From assembly GCF_013373865.1 (NCBI RefSeq), contig NC_050469.1, positions 31,253,046-31,317,045 on the forward strand: a stretch of DNA of 64,000 bases, read 5' to 3'. The position numbers and the translations under genes were made by a program. This document shows, piece after piece, positions 1 through 13,399 of the stretch; within the stretch, counting starts at the first letter, position 1, and every line of letters starts with the position of its first letter. This DNA is from Monomorium pharaonis (Eukaryota; Arthropoda; Insecta; Hymenoptera; Formicidae). The notes under the pieces were generated by a model. The model was not told the origin of the DNA. It worked only from the letters and a program-made list of their open reading frames with translations, and did not search any database.

Positions 1-1906
1 GGACGCGGACAAGGCTACCGGTGCGCAATTACTTTTAACGAGGACCCTAGCCGCAGAAAAATATGGCCCGGTAGCAAGAACTTTCCCAATTTTAATCCGT
101 CATTCGAGACCGGCTATGCCGAGGAAGAAAAAAAGAAGCAGCAACTTTCGTCCTCCTGTAACAAGTTGTCGTTCGGGTAGGGAGGTGAGAGGGCGGAAGG
201 GGAAGAGCAAATAAAGGGGCGCGGTACTCCGAGAGATTGCGGGCGAGGACAAGAAGGAGCGAGGATCGAGAAGCGAGAGGAGGAGAAGGAGGAGCAGGAT
301 CGGGAAGTGAACCATAAATAAAGGAATTAGTTTTTAATGGACGTTAGTCACTATTAATTGTGGAAAGTTAACCCCTTCCTGTACCGGTCCGTCCTTATCC
401 CCCCGTTACTTTCCCGCCCTCGATCCTTCTTTTCCCCCTTCTGTCCCTCCTTCTCGCGCCTCTCCGAGAGATCGCGCTTGTCCTTTGAGACTGACGGGGC
501 CCTTAGTGGCAAAGGAACGGACGAACAGCAAAGGTACGGGAGTCTGGTAGGGGGAGTCTGAGAAAGCGCCAGGGAAACACGGCGCGGCCTTTATTTTACA
601 TTTCCACGGGCCATTCTTTCTTTGTGCGATAATTAAGTAAGCTGAAGCCAACCGCTGGCCGGCCCGTCCATTCATGTTCGCCTCGAGCTAGGTTGCCGGC
701 CAAGAAAGGGTTTAAAAATTATCTTCCGTCAGTTTACCCTCACTTGTGAATTATTTTGCGACCAGTGGGTGGTTCTTAAGGTGAGGTCGGCTAAAATGAA
801 ATTCTTGCTGTCCTCGGATTGCAATCCCGGTGTAAAATTCATACCTCATTCTTCTCAGGTTCTCCGGTCAGTTTTTATACTCACTCGTACGTGTTTTTCC
901 TTTTTTACAATTGGTAACCATATCGCGGAATTAAATGTTGTCGAAGTACCGTTGAGATAAGTCTCGAAAAGGCCCGCGTAGTTTTGCAATTTGTTCCTGT
1001 TGTGGAAATAAAAAAAATCGTCCTGCCGGGACCACTCGCTCTCAATACGCGATCTCTCATAAGCGCGCAACACGTCAGGCTGGCGCCCGAAACTTGGCGC
1101 AAACCGTACGCGCGCGTAGACGATCGCACACCCACGCGAGATATTACGTCTCGCAGACTGGAGCATGGCGGAGTTATATTAGACAGGAGCGAAGAGCTCT
1201 GGTGGCAACTGCCGTCTTTCACTTCGTACTGAAACCCCGTGCGCCAAGAATCTTGCTAATTAGATATATAAGGAAGCTAATTGTAATAAGGTGGAGTCGG
1301 GTGTACATGAGAGAGCCTCCAGCCACCCTGTCCCGCCCCCCTCCCCCCCGCCCCCTTCTCCCCCTCCCCCTCCCCCGTCGTTCACCCGCCGGCACACGTA
1401 CATACAGCCTTGGTACGCGCGTACTTTCCCTGACATTCGTACTCATCCGCCGCGGTGCTTTGAAACCGAAACTGCCACTGAAGAGATCCCGACGAATCGC
1501 GCTCAAAGTAAGCGCAATTAATTTGAATGACGGCACGGTACGTGTAGCGCTGCATGAAATTCGGTTCGTGACGGAAAAACTGAGGAACGAAGTGAAATGC
1601 TTTCAGACATAACGATACCACGGCGTAGGTAGGCGTACATCGGTATCTTCGTTTGTGAAGTCGTCAGCGAAGTTCGTTGTGTTTTGTTTTATCAATATCT
1701 CCCGCGAGAAATTTAATGAGTTGGAGTTTAAATCAACCCCGCATTCCCCGAGCCGGGGTCAAAATTAATTGACTAACAGTAACAGCCAATAAAAGGCGTG
1801 TTGTTTAACAACGCGGCATGCAAGCGGCTCGCAAAACGGGATTAGTTTAAATTTCTTTACGTTAAATATGAATTTACATCGCCGTGCCAAGTCATTTTGC
1901 TTACCA

Positions 1907-1950
1907 CCCCCCCCCCCCACACACACACACATACACACACATACACACAC
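1907..1950. repeat. Poly(C) plus (AC)n compound microsatellite
   Basis: A C12 run (1907-1918) runs directly into an AC array interrupted twice by AT. Confidence 0.95.
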
Positions 1951-3867
1951 AGAGCGTCGGAGAATGAAATAATATCGTTTTCGTTATCCTACACACGTCA
2001 ACGTCTACCGTAGAGACTGAAGAAGGGAAAACGCTATGGATCCGGCTTATTAATAGATATCATTTACGGTTGCTATTTAGGATTTCGGTCACCCCCACGA
2101 TCGCACCAAAGACGTTCGAGGGTCGTTCGTGAGCAGTAGAACTTTACGAGGAACAGCGCGGGAGAGAGGAGATGGAACGCGTTGTAGTTATAACGAAGAG
2201 GTGAGTAATTTAACCCTTCTTAGACTCGTCTTGTCTTCGCCATACCCTACCCGTCGCGTCGCCCACCCGCCGTGTCGTCTTATCACCTCCCTCCTCGTGC
2301 TGTAATCTGCGACCCCATCGTTCAACGTTGGTTTATTTAGACCTGGCCCAAGTGATCGCTTGATTAAATACGTTTCCCAGTGATTCCGCTTGTGTCGCAC
2401 ATTACACCCGGCAACCGGAAAAATTTGAGGACGCGCGTCAAGTCCACGCGATATATCTCAGTTGAGGCTGGAAATTATGTCTCGAGAGTATAGTTTAGTG
2501 GTTAAAAAAAAAAGCGTGCGATTCGACTGAAATAGTGTCAACTATTATAATGCATTAAGGAGCACAAAAGCGGTTGCGCAGGATTAATGGTATTGTCTAC
2601 AAAACTCGAAAACGGAATAGCTCAGCAATGACGCTATCTTACTGAAAATTATTGACCGGCTTGCGCTTGTTTTTTATCTCGTCCGCGCTTTGGACAGGGG
2701 AGAAGAGGGAGGCTGATATTTAAGGCCACAAGTTTCGGTCCCCGCGCGCGCTACTACGGCCGACGCCAAGGAAGCTCACCCCCGATAGGGACAGCGAATT
2801 TACTGCTCACCGTTTGTATACCGGCGAGTTTCTACCCGAAAGCTTATAATTTTGACGACCCAGATAAACCGCTGCTGCGAGCGGCGCGACTGGGGAACAG
2901 TGCCGGGAAGTCCCCGTGATTTCTGTTGCGCGTTTCGGTGCCGCTTGCCATCCCAGTTAGAAACTCGGGAAGTCCTTGGGCACGGAAACATCGTGATTCA
3001 CGGAAACTGCTGTATGGAAAATATGACGAGCGTCTTCGTCCGAACTTTCGCTGTACACGACACGTACACTGTCCTGAAATGTTGAAAACGGAAGATACAC
3101 CCATTGAATAATGAAGAATAGTGACTTCGTGTCAAAGAAATTCACTCTCTAAATAGACATCTTCTAATACTTCTCTCTAATGGACATCAATTTCATTAAA
3201 GATCATATCAAATAAAAATAACAATTTTTATTATTAAATATAAAATTTTCATGTATTGTTTACCCTTTTAAATCTCAAATTATTGTCTCGAAATTTTGTG
3301 CTTTATGTGTTGTCGATAAAAAAAGAGTATAATTCCTTTGGAAACAATTCGGCGTAACAAGTTAATGTCACGTTATCAAGATACAACGGCGGATCCGTAA
3401 TCTTCAGCGGAATCACGGTGCCATGTTTGATCGTCGACTTTACGGGAATTAGGCCTCCCCGGTCGGTCGGCGGCAGATAACAAAAATACGAGGCAAGTTT
3501 TCGGAGCCCATAACCCCGCGGGCCCGTGCGGACATTAGCATAGTAATGAATATTATTACATTTCGGCTGCACACTCAGTTTAATTCCATCTTCCCAGTCG
3601 TAAAGATAATAAGCGAGTGGCTGCTGCTTCGCGCCGCTGTATTCTCGCTAGCACGCAGGGGTTGCTCGCCGTGTCGAGAAAAGGATGCGAGCAGAGGGGT
3701 ACGTAGGGGGAGGGGGGAGGGAAGGGATGACGGAGGTGATACGGGAGGGGGGGGAGATGGTGGTTTCGAAGGAAGTGGCGGAAGGTGCCGCGGGGGTGGC
3801 ACGACTTTAAGAGGTTCGCAGGAGGAGTAAATATAAACTTGGGAAAGTGACAAAGATAATTCTAATA

Positions 3868-3936
3868 AAAGCGACGACGACTGCGACAACTGCGAAGACG
3901 ACGACGACGAGAACGACGACGACGACGACGACGACG
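3868..3936. repeat. (ACG)n trinucleotide-rich tract
   Basis: The tract is rich in ACG/GAC units, with an uninterrupted run at about 3913-3935. Read in frame it would give Asp or Arg repeats, but there is no supporting open gene structure around it. Confidence 0.9.
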
Positions 3937-4399
3937 GAGAGCACTCCCGGTTTCTCCCCGCTTAATTCGTGACATATTCCGGCATTGCATTACTTTTGTC
4001 CCGCCTTCAACCCCTCGCGGCTTCACACCCGGATTCCACGGCCCTCTTGAATTGCCCTTTTATGTCGCCTACTTGCTAGTGTCTCTCGACTGTGTGTATA
4101 TTTGGAGATTTATAATTACGTCACCGATCGAAAATAAAGTTTCATAAGGACGTATTAAATAAACACGCAAAAACCTTAAACGCATAATTAAACGGATTTT
4201 CTCAACGCAAGAAAGATTTCAAAAAGCAAGCTGTCGCACAAAGTGTCGTAATAGAGTTCAATTCTTCCCCTTCGTTTGCAACCTGCCAGAAAAAATTTCC
4301 TAGACGTCTTGCTTTATGCTGCAGCAATCATTCAAAATGATTCCGATGTAAATCGACCCTCGTCAATGGATACCAGCACTGAGAAAAACAAGCCGTCAG

Positions 4400-4546
4400 T
4401 TTGACTAAATTTTTCAACTTGATTAAATTTCCTTGAGTTAAATACATAAAATACTCGAACTTCAATCCAAATATTTATATGTTTAATTGAAACACACTCA
4501 AATATCTGACCGGGGGAATTTAAGCAAATTGAAAAATTTAGTCAGA
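4400..4546. mobile_element. Hairpin (inverted-repeat) element, MITE-like
   Basis: Two 33-nt arms (4400-4432 and 4514-4546) are inverted copies matching at 29 of 33 positions, with the shared core TGACTAAATTTTTCAA. The 81-nt centre contains further nested inverted pairs, TTGAGT (4433-4438) with ACTCAA (4496-4501) and TTCAAT (4461-4466) with ATTGAA (4486-4491). The whole 147-bp segment can therefore fold on itself. It contains no reading frame. The design suits a short foldback or MITE-type transposable element. No target-site duplication is obvious. It is followed closely by a CA microsatellite. Confidence 0.5.
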
Positions 4547-4569
4547 TTAACAACATTTTTTTCATCACG

Positions 4570-4607
4570 CACACACACACACACACACATACACACACAC
4601 ACACACA
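4570..4607. repeat. (CA)n microsatellite
   Basis: This is a CA array with one AT interruption near 4590. It begins about 25 bp after the hairpin element that ends at 4546. Confidence 0.95.
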
Positions 4608-4989
4608 TATATGTACAGTATACGTAACTTGTGATCGCATCGCGTGAGCGATGTCATCACGATGAACTCTCCACGCGTCGATCGCCATTCGCTCAATTTG
4701 CCAGATGCAACCTCGCGGCCGCGATATTCCACGAGCGCGCCGATACGCGCGGCGTCGCGCCACGCCGCGGCATATTTTCCACGGCCGAGCCGACGGACGA
4801 CCATGCAGTATGTATATTTCCATTCCGCCGTTACGAGGTGTGCGGGATGATTTTATATGCAAAGAGTAGTTTAGAGCTAATTGTTAATAATAGGATTGGT
4901 AAGGTGGGAATTCGCCCCGACGGCCGACCACCCTCCGAACCCTCCACCATCGCCGTCCCCTCTGCCCGCCCGACCGTCCGCGCTGACCG

Positions 4990-5014
4990 TCTCCCTCCCT
5001 CCCTCCCTCCCTCC
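4990..5014. repeat. (CTCC)n tetranucleotide repeat
   Basis: Six CTCC units lie in a pyrimidine-rich stretch. A related (GTCC)n tract follows at 5062-5098. Confidence 0.93.
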
Positions 5015-5061
5015 GTAACGCATCTCATTTAGCACCGGAGTCAGCGCGTTGCAGATCTGCT

Positions 5062-5098
5062 GTCCGTCCGTCTGTCTCTCTGTCCGTCCGTCCGTCCG
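5062..5098. repeat. (GTCC)n tetranucleotide repeat
   Basis: GTCC/GTCT units are repeated with minor interruptions. Further on, at 5120-5138, lies an ACGT-based tetranucleotide tract. Confidence 0.9.
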
Positions 5099-6881
5099 TG
5101 CCGCTCGACTGTCCGTATCTACGTACGTACACGTACGTGCCCGCGCGCCATTTCCGTGCGGAATATAAACGCATATATGTATACACGTCTACATACGTGG
5201 ATATGTATAAATGCGCGCCCGGTACCGGCACGTACGGCACTACCTACCTACGTATTATTACGTATAAACGCGTAATTCTGAGTTATACGCCGGCCTTGTT
5301 AATGATAATTAAAACGCCTCGCTCTATACTTTTTGCCTTGGAATATTTTCTGAAATTCTCGCCGGGGATAACGGCGCCATCCGCGTGTCCGGCACCGCGG
5401 CATCCCCCGGACAGCCCTTCACCGTCCGCCCCATTTCCCTCCCTATCTGCCTCCCGCCCCCGTCACATCTTCGCGGACCGCAGAAATTTTCCTCGACGTC
5501 GAGGCGGCGGCGGCGCGGCGTCAATGAAGATCCGCGAATCCGCTTATCGAAAGCGGAAAGGGAAGGGGGAAGGGGACGCGGCGCTTTATTTGTCTTACCT
5601 CGCCTGGAATGCATAATTTCGAATAACGAAGAGAGATAACTGAAACGCGAGAGTAAATTATTCCGAGAGGCGACGTGGTGCAGAATCCGAAATTTAGATA
5701 TCGAGTGCGAAACATTAATACGTCTACGTGACACGATTCTTCCGCGTTATCCCCTCCCCCCCCCTCTCCTCGAACTTGGTATTTTGCCGTTCCCCCGGCA
5801 GATTCCGACGCGCAAGACGGATCAGTCGAAAGACGAAGAACGGGAATGGGCCAAAGTCGCGCTTGCATGTTGATGTCATACGGACACATACGTATGAAAT
5901 TTAAATTCCGGAAGCGACGAGGACATTCGTAGACTTCTCCCACCCCGATTCTCTCCCGCTCAACATCGAAGCCGCGGGAATAAAATCCAAAACCCTTTTA
6001 TGCGGCGGAATTGAGAGAGGGAGAGAGCGCGAGAGAAAAAAAGATAGGAGAGGGGAGGGGGGGGGGAGGGAAAAACCGGCCGCGTATACTTGGCGCACAT
6101 ACATAAAACATACTTCTATATAAAATCACGGATCCACGACGGGGGCGAAAGCTAGCCCAGCCACCTACTCACCCGCTGCTCATGGTATTAGCCTATAAAA
6201 TCTTGAATTTTGTTCGAGTTTTATCGCAACCGTGAACGTAAAAGCAAAAGGGAAACGCACGCGAAAGAGAATTCTTTTTTTTTTTACCGGAGGAGGACGC
6301 TCGTCCTGCAGGGTACTTGCGTGATCATTGAGAGGATATGTTCGCCCTTTTCACTGACGTCGTCTAATTAAAAAACGAAAAAGACGGAAGGGAACAATGT
6401 GACTTCTGATATTCGTAAGATAAGATCAAAATTGCGTTTACTCTCGCGGATGTTATGGCTGCGAATTATTTATATTAATTACGTCCCTATCTTCAAAGTT
6501 GATTCTCCCCCCACGAAGCTCAATTTGAGGATTCTAAAGGAAACAACAAGCGAAATCGCATTAAATTTATAATGAGTATCGCACTGACGTGAGTGTTGGG
6601 ATTAATTATGGAATTAAAGTAAAGGCTTCATTATAATTAATTCCGGCTACATCGCGCGCTGCAGGCGAAGTGGATCCGGTTGATACTTCGAAAGTTGGCG
6701 CGGGGGGATCATTTCGTCGATCGCGAGCTTTCGCGCTGGTTTAGGAGCGAGGGGGGTACGGCATTTAGATCTACCCCCTGCGGAGGGGTGCCGCGAGTTG
6801 GAATACATCGCACAAAATATGGCGGCCAATGCGCGATTCTCCACGGGGCAACTTTACAACCCGGCCACCTCCTCCATTCTG

Positions 6882-6884
<3 letters not shown>

Positions 6885-6925
<41 letters not shown>
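6885..6925. repeat. (TC)n microsatellite, 41 bp
   Basis: This is an uninterrupted TC array in CpG-rich DNA. The adjacent TTTCCCTATCTCTCGC continues the pyrimidine bias. Confidence 0.97.
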
Positions 6926-6930
<5 letters not shown>

Positions 6931-9425
6931 TATCTCTCGCTTTGGTCCCGCGACTCATCGGCATGAATATTCATTATTCGATGATATTTCTCGAGCACCC
7001 TCATACCCCCTATGCGCAAGGAGACTTTCCCGTCTCGCGGAGGATCGTTAATTCGCAACAACGATTGGCAGACCTTGCGTTCGATACACACGAAGCACGA
7101 TGTGTCTCACGTATATTTCTATAGTTCACAGCAAAAATAGATATGTGAAATAAGAGAAAAACTAAATAAAATAATTTTTCTTTAAAATATATAAAGATAT
7201 TAAATGCAAAGCAATCATTCAATATTTTTAATAATTTAATAACAATAGCAGCATCTACACAAACAACTCACTTCACACATTACAAGCTCCGTTTATCCTA
7301 ACTTTAAAAACTGAAGAAATGTGCTGTCTGAGGTACATACTTGGGAAACGCTGGACAGCCGAAAATCAGTCGATTCATCCGTGACAATTCGTACGTGGTG
7401 GCACTCAGTCAGTTGGCAGCGCGCTGTTGGTCGACGCGGTAGTCGACAACGGTAGTGAAAACGGTTGTTGAGGTTAATACGTAGCGTAAGAAGGGTAACG
7501 TTAATGCGCCTCCGTCCTGAAATATTCAAGTCCGGAGTCCGTCCGCCGTGCGGAGAATCTGCGGCTCCGTAGATATTCAGCGATATTCGGCCCCGAATGC
7601 GTTACGATTTATAATACATGCCGCGGATGTAGGTACGCGGGTGGAGGACGGAGAAAGAGGGGGGAGGGGAGAGAAGGCAGATAGGGTTAGCGAATTAATG
7701 AAAGCCAATCCACGTGGTTCGCCGGCCCCTGCGAGCGAGCCACCAATTTCCCTCTTCTAACGTCACCGCGCCATAAACAAGCCCCGTAGACTCGGATAAC
7801 GAACAGCCCTTCGGCTGATATCGAGGGTGCGCCACACGCTCGTCTTCGAGACGATCCTTCCGTCCGAGTCACGATAAGTCGTATTGTTCGCACCGACAAC
7901 GTCGCAAAATTTCGAAACGCAAGCGTCATCGTTCCTGCGACAAGTCGGCGCGTTGCGGAATTATTTAAGATATATAAAATGTGATTTCTAGACAGAAAAA
8001 TTAGACAATTTGTATGGAAAGAGTCTTAAAAAATTAAGAATAATTCTACAAATTGTATCGTTTCCGTTTAATTAATTAAGCACGCACCGATGTCGTTACA
8101 ATCCGCGAGATTTGTTACGTGGCACTTGCCCGTGACGCGACTTTACTTTCTTCATCAAGAGCACGCTGCGAAGCGACCGATAAAGATTGCCGAAGAAGTT
8201 TCCGCCGAGACCGTGGCGTTCGGGGGGAGAGGAGGGGGGGGCGGGTTCCTTAATCTCGCCGCGTGAAGGACAATAATTGATACGAATGGCCGCGAGACGG
8301 CGGGAAACGCCGCGAACCCTTTAAACGTGTTCCCTGGCCTATAAATTAATAAAGTATCCTAAACTTTATTATGACTTTAATGAAAATAATTATTAAATAT
8401 TATGCGCCGTAATGTCAACGCGACCCCCGGCCTGAGCCAGCAGCTCGTCGCGGTGGCGACGTAGTAGAAACACACCGGCATGGGCGGCTCGGAGGAAACG
8501 CGAAGAAGAAAGGGGTGGGCCCGCGGAACGGGGGCGACCGCGGGGGTGGTTTGTCCCGCGGAATTAAAATACGACCCGGCCGTACGTTCTCATTCCGCGA
8601 CAACCGTGACAATGAGACTGACGAAACGGCCTTATACCCGCGTCAACGTTCCCCGTGCGTCCCTCCTCTACCGGTCTCCCGGTTACAAAATCGTCTCTTG
8701 TTACAGTATCGCCGGCGTAACACGCCGACAGCCTACACGAACCGGCGCTGTACTAACAAAACGTTATGCGTTGCCTGCGTGCCAGCTGAAGTTGTCGTAT
8801 CATCAAGGCTTCGTACCAGTGCCCCACGCTCCTGATGAATTACGCTTTTCTCTCTTCGAACGGCGTAATTACACATTTCTTTCGCCACGATTCTGCGTTC
8901 AAGCATCGTATTAGTAGCGCGGAAAATTAAGAGCTTAATGCACAATTTGATAACGTGTCGAAAAGTGTAGAATGACACACAATTCGTTAATCAAAATTGT
9001 ACATTAACATTGCTACAAAGTTTTACGTTTACGTTTATCACAAAAATAATGGAAATCTTGACTGGACGATATCGGGTTTATTAAAATCACTCGTTATTTC
9101 AACTGTGCGATCTCTCCCCCCCCCCCTCGCGCCCAACGGAATTTGTTAATTTTTATCCTTGCCGTTGCCGGCCGGAATTTACCCGCGAAACTTTCGAGGT
9201 AAGCTTAATGAAACGTTTCAAGAAACTTCCCTTTTAAGTGAAGCCTACGCAACTACGTCCGCTCACGTGGAGGGGTAAATACGGTGGCATTTACGACGCG
9301 GCGTTAGCCGCGGAGTTACCGGAACGATAACCGCCGTAACGGCGCGACTACCCCCGCGGCTAGCGGGAGCCCGTAGCTACCTCCCCGTCGGAGATTCTTC
9401 CGGAGGCAACTTCCCAATTGCCCGC

Positions 9426-9496
9426 GGAGACACGGCCGCCGAAGTGACGACGGTGGTGGCGATGGCGATGGCGGGGGTGATGACGACGGTGGTGGT
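9426..9496. repeat. GGT/GAT/GGC trinucleotide-rich tract
   Basis: Degenerate three-base periodicity (GGTGGTGGCGATGGCGATGG and similar) runs over about 70 bp of CpG-rich DNA. Confidence 0.8.
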
Positions 9497-9853
9497 GGAT
9501 GTCCTCGAGGTCGACACAGTACGCGATGCGAGACACCGCGGGGATAATTAAAAAATTAACTTTGTACTTAGGTGCGCGAGAGGGCAGTTAACGGAAAGTT
9601 GAAGTGAAAATTCGTGTTTTTGAGGTAACGCAAAAGCTACGTTATTACCCCTTGGCGCGCAGCACCGCGACGGCGACGGCGGTGGCGGCGGCCGCCGGCA
9701 AAAGCACAAAGCTGATGAGTCGGGAAAAGGACTAAATGCCTTCGTACACTTCTGCCGAGGATAAGGGCGGCGAGGGGGCGGGCGAATGCGACTGGAGGAC
9801 GCGTGTACGTCCGGGGTAGCCGGTAACTCGCATTCGTATTCGTTTTCGCAACA

Positions 9854-9870
9854 AGCGCGCGCGCGCGCGC
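9854..9870. repeat. (GC)n tract
   Basis: This is an uninterrupted alternating GC run of 17 bp, a potential Z-DNA former. A similar CG-rich run lies at 16563-16582. Confidence 0.9.
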
Positions 9871-10240
9871 TTTATGTAATGGTAGCCCACATACACACGC
9901 ATACGCGTCGCATCCGCGGAGATGGACCGTTTCGGCGCGAGCAAGCGGAATATTATCGTTAGTTTCGAAAATGCAAGAGTCGGCCGCGGAACGAATCGTC
10001 TCTGCCTTAAATACGGGACGGGATACCCACGAATTACCGCTGGATGCGCGCTCCGCTCTTTCAGAAAATACCGCCCTGCCTCCGTAAGTGTGGTACAGCC
10101 GTGCGAAAGCTATTCCGAATTCATGGAATTGCGGAATCGGGTATTTCGAGAAAAATTACGAGCCCATTTCTTGAAATACGTACAAACAACTCACATTGAA
10201 AAATACACAGTGGCAAAATTGATCGAATCATAACATCGTT

Positions 10241-11640
10241 ATGAATTTCTTTTGAATATTCAGAGACTTTTGGAGCAAATAAAGATATTTGGAGCAAAAT
10301 ATTTGTTTAAAAGATTGATATTAAAAAGCCACTTTTGTCGATTCTCTTCTTTGAATTATTAGTTATGATATAGTCTTAGATAATTGCTATGTAGTAAATT
10401 TCATGAATTTCATCAGTCATTGTGTCTTCCGCCGCTGCATATTTTTTTCATAAAATTTTTAATGTATTGTGTCATAAATCGTTCAATTTATTTCGTTGAT
10501 AAATAGAGGAATTTCCGAAAGTTGAGATCTCTGAGGAAAATTCACGAAAGTCGCAGACAAACATTGATTATGTCGACCGGTTAAATTCGATCAAAGAAAC
10601 CTGAACACATACAACGGTACGAACAAAAAGTCTTCGAGCAGAAGTAATGAAAATTGCAAAGAGCTCGAACTCGGAATACTTCCACGCGTATATAGATTCG
10701 CGCTCCGAAACCACCCCTCAATTCCAACTTTCGAAACGAGCCTTCGCAACGCCGAGCAGCATCACAGCACCGTCTTTGTTAGTTTTATCGTTGTTCTCGT
10801 AATGGGATCCATTTGGATTCTAATACAACGCGGAGGCGTCGACGAGAACGCCAACGACAACATCACATCGACGTGTCGTTTTTACCGCAACTATCGTTCA
10901 CCCTATAATATTTTCATTTCTTGTAACGGTGTAAAGTTAATCGAAACTGACGAGTGCTTCGTTATAAGTAATACGTTAATAGAAATTGCAAATACTCTTT
11001 TACATCTGCAACATAATATACTTTAAAATAAATTATGTAAAAATAATGTAGATGTTTTAAAATAAATAAAATATTTTAAAATAAATTTTAAAAATAAGGA
11101 AGAGTTAGCTAATGCATATCACTTATTTTTTTATTACATTTTTTTTATTAAAAGTATTTAATTTATAAATTCATGCAATTAAAAATGCAAAACATCATTA
11201 TTAATATAATACCTTTTTTATTAATAATTTATGGAAAAAAGGAATCAAATATAAATAGATCAAATAATAATAAATAATAATAAAAAAGAACGTCGAAACA
11301 AAACTCAAATAGATTAAATTTATTTTGACAATTAACATATTTTATTAATTATTAAGTTTATTATTTATTAGTCTTAGATTAATATCATTTTAGTAAAAAT
11401 TTATAATAAAATTCTTCCAAGTGTCACATCCTTATATTAACTATAATTTTGATGGTAAATTCTAAAAGAAAATTCTCTCCGTGTGTCAGTTAAAAATCTA
11501 AAAATATTGGATAAGTATAATTTAAAAGACCGGTACGCAATTCAGCAATTCTCCCTTCTGTTATTTTTTAATAAACTTTTTGAAGTACTTTTACAAATCT
11601 CTTTCTTTTTACAGATTTTAATATAAAAACGGGCAGTCTT
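10241..11640. other. AT-rich segment, no gene seen
   Basis: The segment is dominated by A and T, especially 10,960-11,620. A 74-codon ATG frame at 10802-11026 follows a TATATA at about 10689-10694, but its product is not recognisable and its second half lies in AT-rich sequence. I do not call it. Confidence 0.5.
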
Positions 11641-11844
11641 TAGAATTCCTCCGCATTGTTATCATATTACTGTATATTCTGCTGTGCATTCTCATTTAGC
11701 CGTCGGTGTTCATGCACAGCCGCGTACAATCTAAAGACGTTTTGATCGTCGCGATGCAAAAACGCAAAGGGCCATACACGTGGCGTCAACCGACGCATAA
11801 GGTCACTCGAAAAAGGGCGCAGTTGCAAAGCGAGAGAGAGCGGT

Positions 11845-11875
11845 GAATGTTTAACGTTTAACGAATGTTTAACGT
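11845..11875. repeat. Short 18-bp period repeat (TTTAACG)
   Basis: GAATGTTTAACGT occurs at 11845 and again at 11863, and the heptamer TTTAACG appears three times within 31 bp. It is a local slippage repeat in CpG-rich sequence. Confidence 0.7.
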
Positions 11876-13389
11876 CAGACGGCCGTCGAGAGTATCGCGG
11901 GACATTCCTCGCGGTTACGCGAGCCGGTGTTCTCCAACACAACGGGATTGAAAGCGCCGCGTTGCAGTACGATACACGACACATTACCGCCAAATGCACT
12001 TCGCCTTTATGAACGGTGACTCGCGCGATGCGCCTTCGCGGGCGCGCGGGGGTGCACTCTGTTGCAACGGCTGCGGCGACGTCCCGCGTAAAAGAATGGC
12101 GCGCGTTGACAGGAATGGCGATTCGTGTCTCCGGCGCGCCTCTGTGTTCCGGGTGATTATGACGTAAATTATGAAAGAAGATCCTTGAAAGTTAACGCTT
12201 CGGGCCATGCGCTCTCTGCATGCGAGGACGGAGTCCTCGTGGATTCCGGTAATTAAGTGAGCACTGACGACTAAATGACGTTATTATGCGCGGGGTACCA
12301 CGCGCGAGAGAGGATGTGCAAATGCTGCGCATCGCGTGCAAATTAGTATGCCATCATCACAGCGATACGCGAACGTAACGAATACGCGATATTTCGTTCT
12401 TTGATATTTTAAGTTAGAAATATAGAAAAATATCTCTCGTATTATTCAAAATCGAATTCTTCTATTTATAATAATAACACACTTTATTTAATCAAAAATA
12501 AACCTTTTGTATAAACATCACGTTTCGCTAAGCCGTGTTACGCGGACGAATTGTTTCTAAGCAAACTCTTTTTCCCTTACATAATTTGGCAGATATTTCA
12601 TTTCATAATTAGTGTACGTTGATAAGAGAGAGAAACAATTAGCCTTATTGGTTGCGTTAGCTACGCGGCAGAGACGTAGAGCAGCAATAAGGTGAGAGCC
12701 CCTGCCATCCGCTCGCGGTTCTTCGGCGTAAATCTTGAGTTACTGGTTGAAGTGTAGAAGATGCCGTGATACGGGGGCAGGTGTCGCGGTAAACTCAGTT
12801 AATTAGACAAGAGGCAACCATCACCACCCCTCGACACCCCCGAGGCTTGTTAATAACGCGTAATTACCGTTATACACGACGATACACTCTTCCAGGCCCA
12901 CGTTGCAAACCCCATTAGATAAGACGACACCTTATTATACGCAAACTAACGTCAGTATATCGCGCGGCCACAAAACTTCGAAGTCCTGAAGCTCGAGCGT
13001 ACCTGGAGGGCTCGCCTTTCCCCATTGAAGGTGAACGATAATCGTACTTCACGGCGAGAGGAGCCGAGGAAGTCAAAGTTATTTGCAACCTGCAGTACTT
13101 GTGAATTATTTAAAACTTTTATTGTTTCACAAGGTAAAGATTAAAGGATTGGGATCGTCGTTGCGGCCTCCGTTGTAACGGAGGTCGGATCAAAAGCACA
13201 AATCCGCTGTGAAACAGGGATACTTCGAAATTTATTCGACCCGACTATTGACGCCGGATTCGAGTGCGACGAATGCAAAATGATTTTAAACAAATGTCGT
13301 ATAATTTATGCGTATTTTGCATAAACGCAAAAGAAGAAAGAGACAATAACGCGGCATTTCCATTCGGTAACTCGTACGCTCGATGAAGT

Positions 13390-13399
13390 CACACGTGTG
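13390..13399. promoter_or_regulatory. Palindromic E-box (CACACGTGTG)
   Basis: This 10-bp perfect palindrome is centred on CACGTG, the core bound by bHLH factors of the Max/Myc and Clock types. CACGTG cores also occur near 18335 and 36605. Single sites of this length arise by chance in a window this size. Confidence 0.25.

Larger units (their letters stand above)
1..4399. other. Non-coding, mostly CpG-rich; no gene seen
   Basis: No supportable gene was found. The stretch contains GA- and CT-rich tracts (180-300 and 1315-1380), the poly(C)/AC microsatellite, the ACG tract near 3900, a G-rich tract at 3708-3770 and an AT-rich patch at 3140-3300. A consensus-like splice donor (GAG/GTGAGT at 2198-2206) follows a ten-codon frame beginning ATG at 2172, but donors this good recur by chance across the window. 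Confidence 0.6.
4608..10240. other. Non-coding, CpG-rich with AT-rich patches
   Basis: No supportable gene was found. CpG-rich sequence is broken by AT-rich patches near 7120-7260, 7960-8060 and 8330-8400. It holds tetranucleotide repeats, a TC microsatellite and several C or G homopolymer runs (5750-5766, 6057-6066, 9116-9126). Open frames of about 100-170 codons occur but have no recognisable domain. Confidence 0.6.

Noticed and set aside
2172..2206. Short ATG frame ending at GAG/GTGAGT, a possible first coding exon
   Set aside because: The frame has only ten codons, and equally good donors occur at 9199, 23946, 30996, 39074 and 43536 without any linked exon, so this is expected by chance.
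5098..5943. Overlapping frames of 130-170 codons on both strands
   Set aside because: Several frames are open simultaneously on both strands in CpG-rich DNA, which is the signature of composition rather than coding. No domain was recognised.
7409..7490. Initiator-like TCAGTT with a near-match downstream promoter element and a donor-like GTAAGA
   Set aside because: The downstream element deviates from consensus at +28 to +32 and there is no reading frame to attach. The motifs are short enough to arise by chance.
9922..10233. 103-codon + strand frame with a mixed-composition C-terminus
   Set aside because: It matches no known family, has no splice context, and runs from CpG-rich into AT-rich DNA in a way typical of chance frames.
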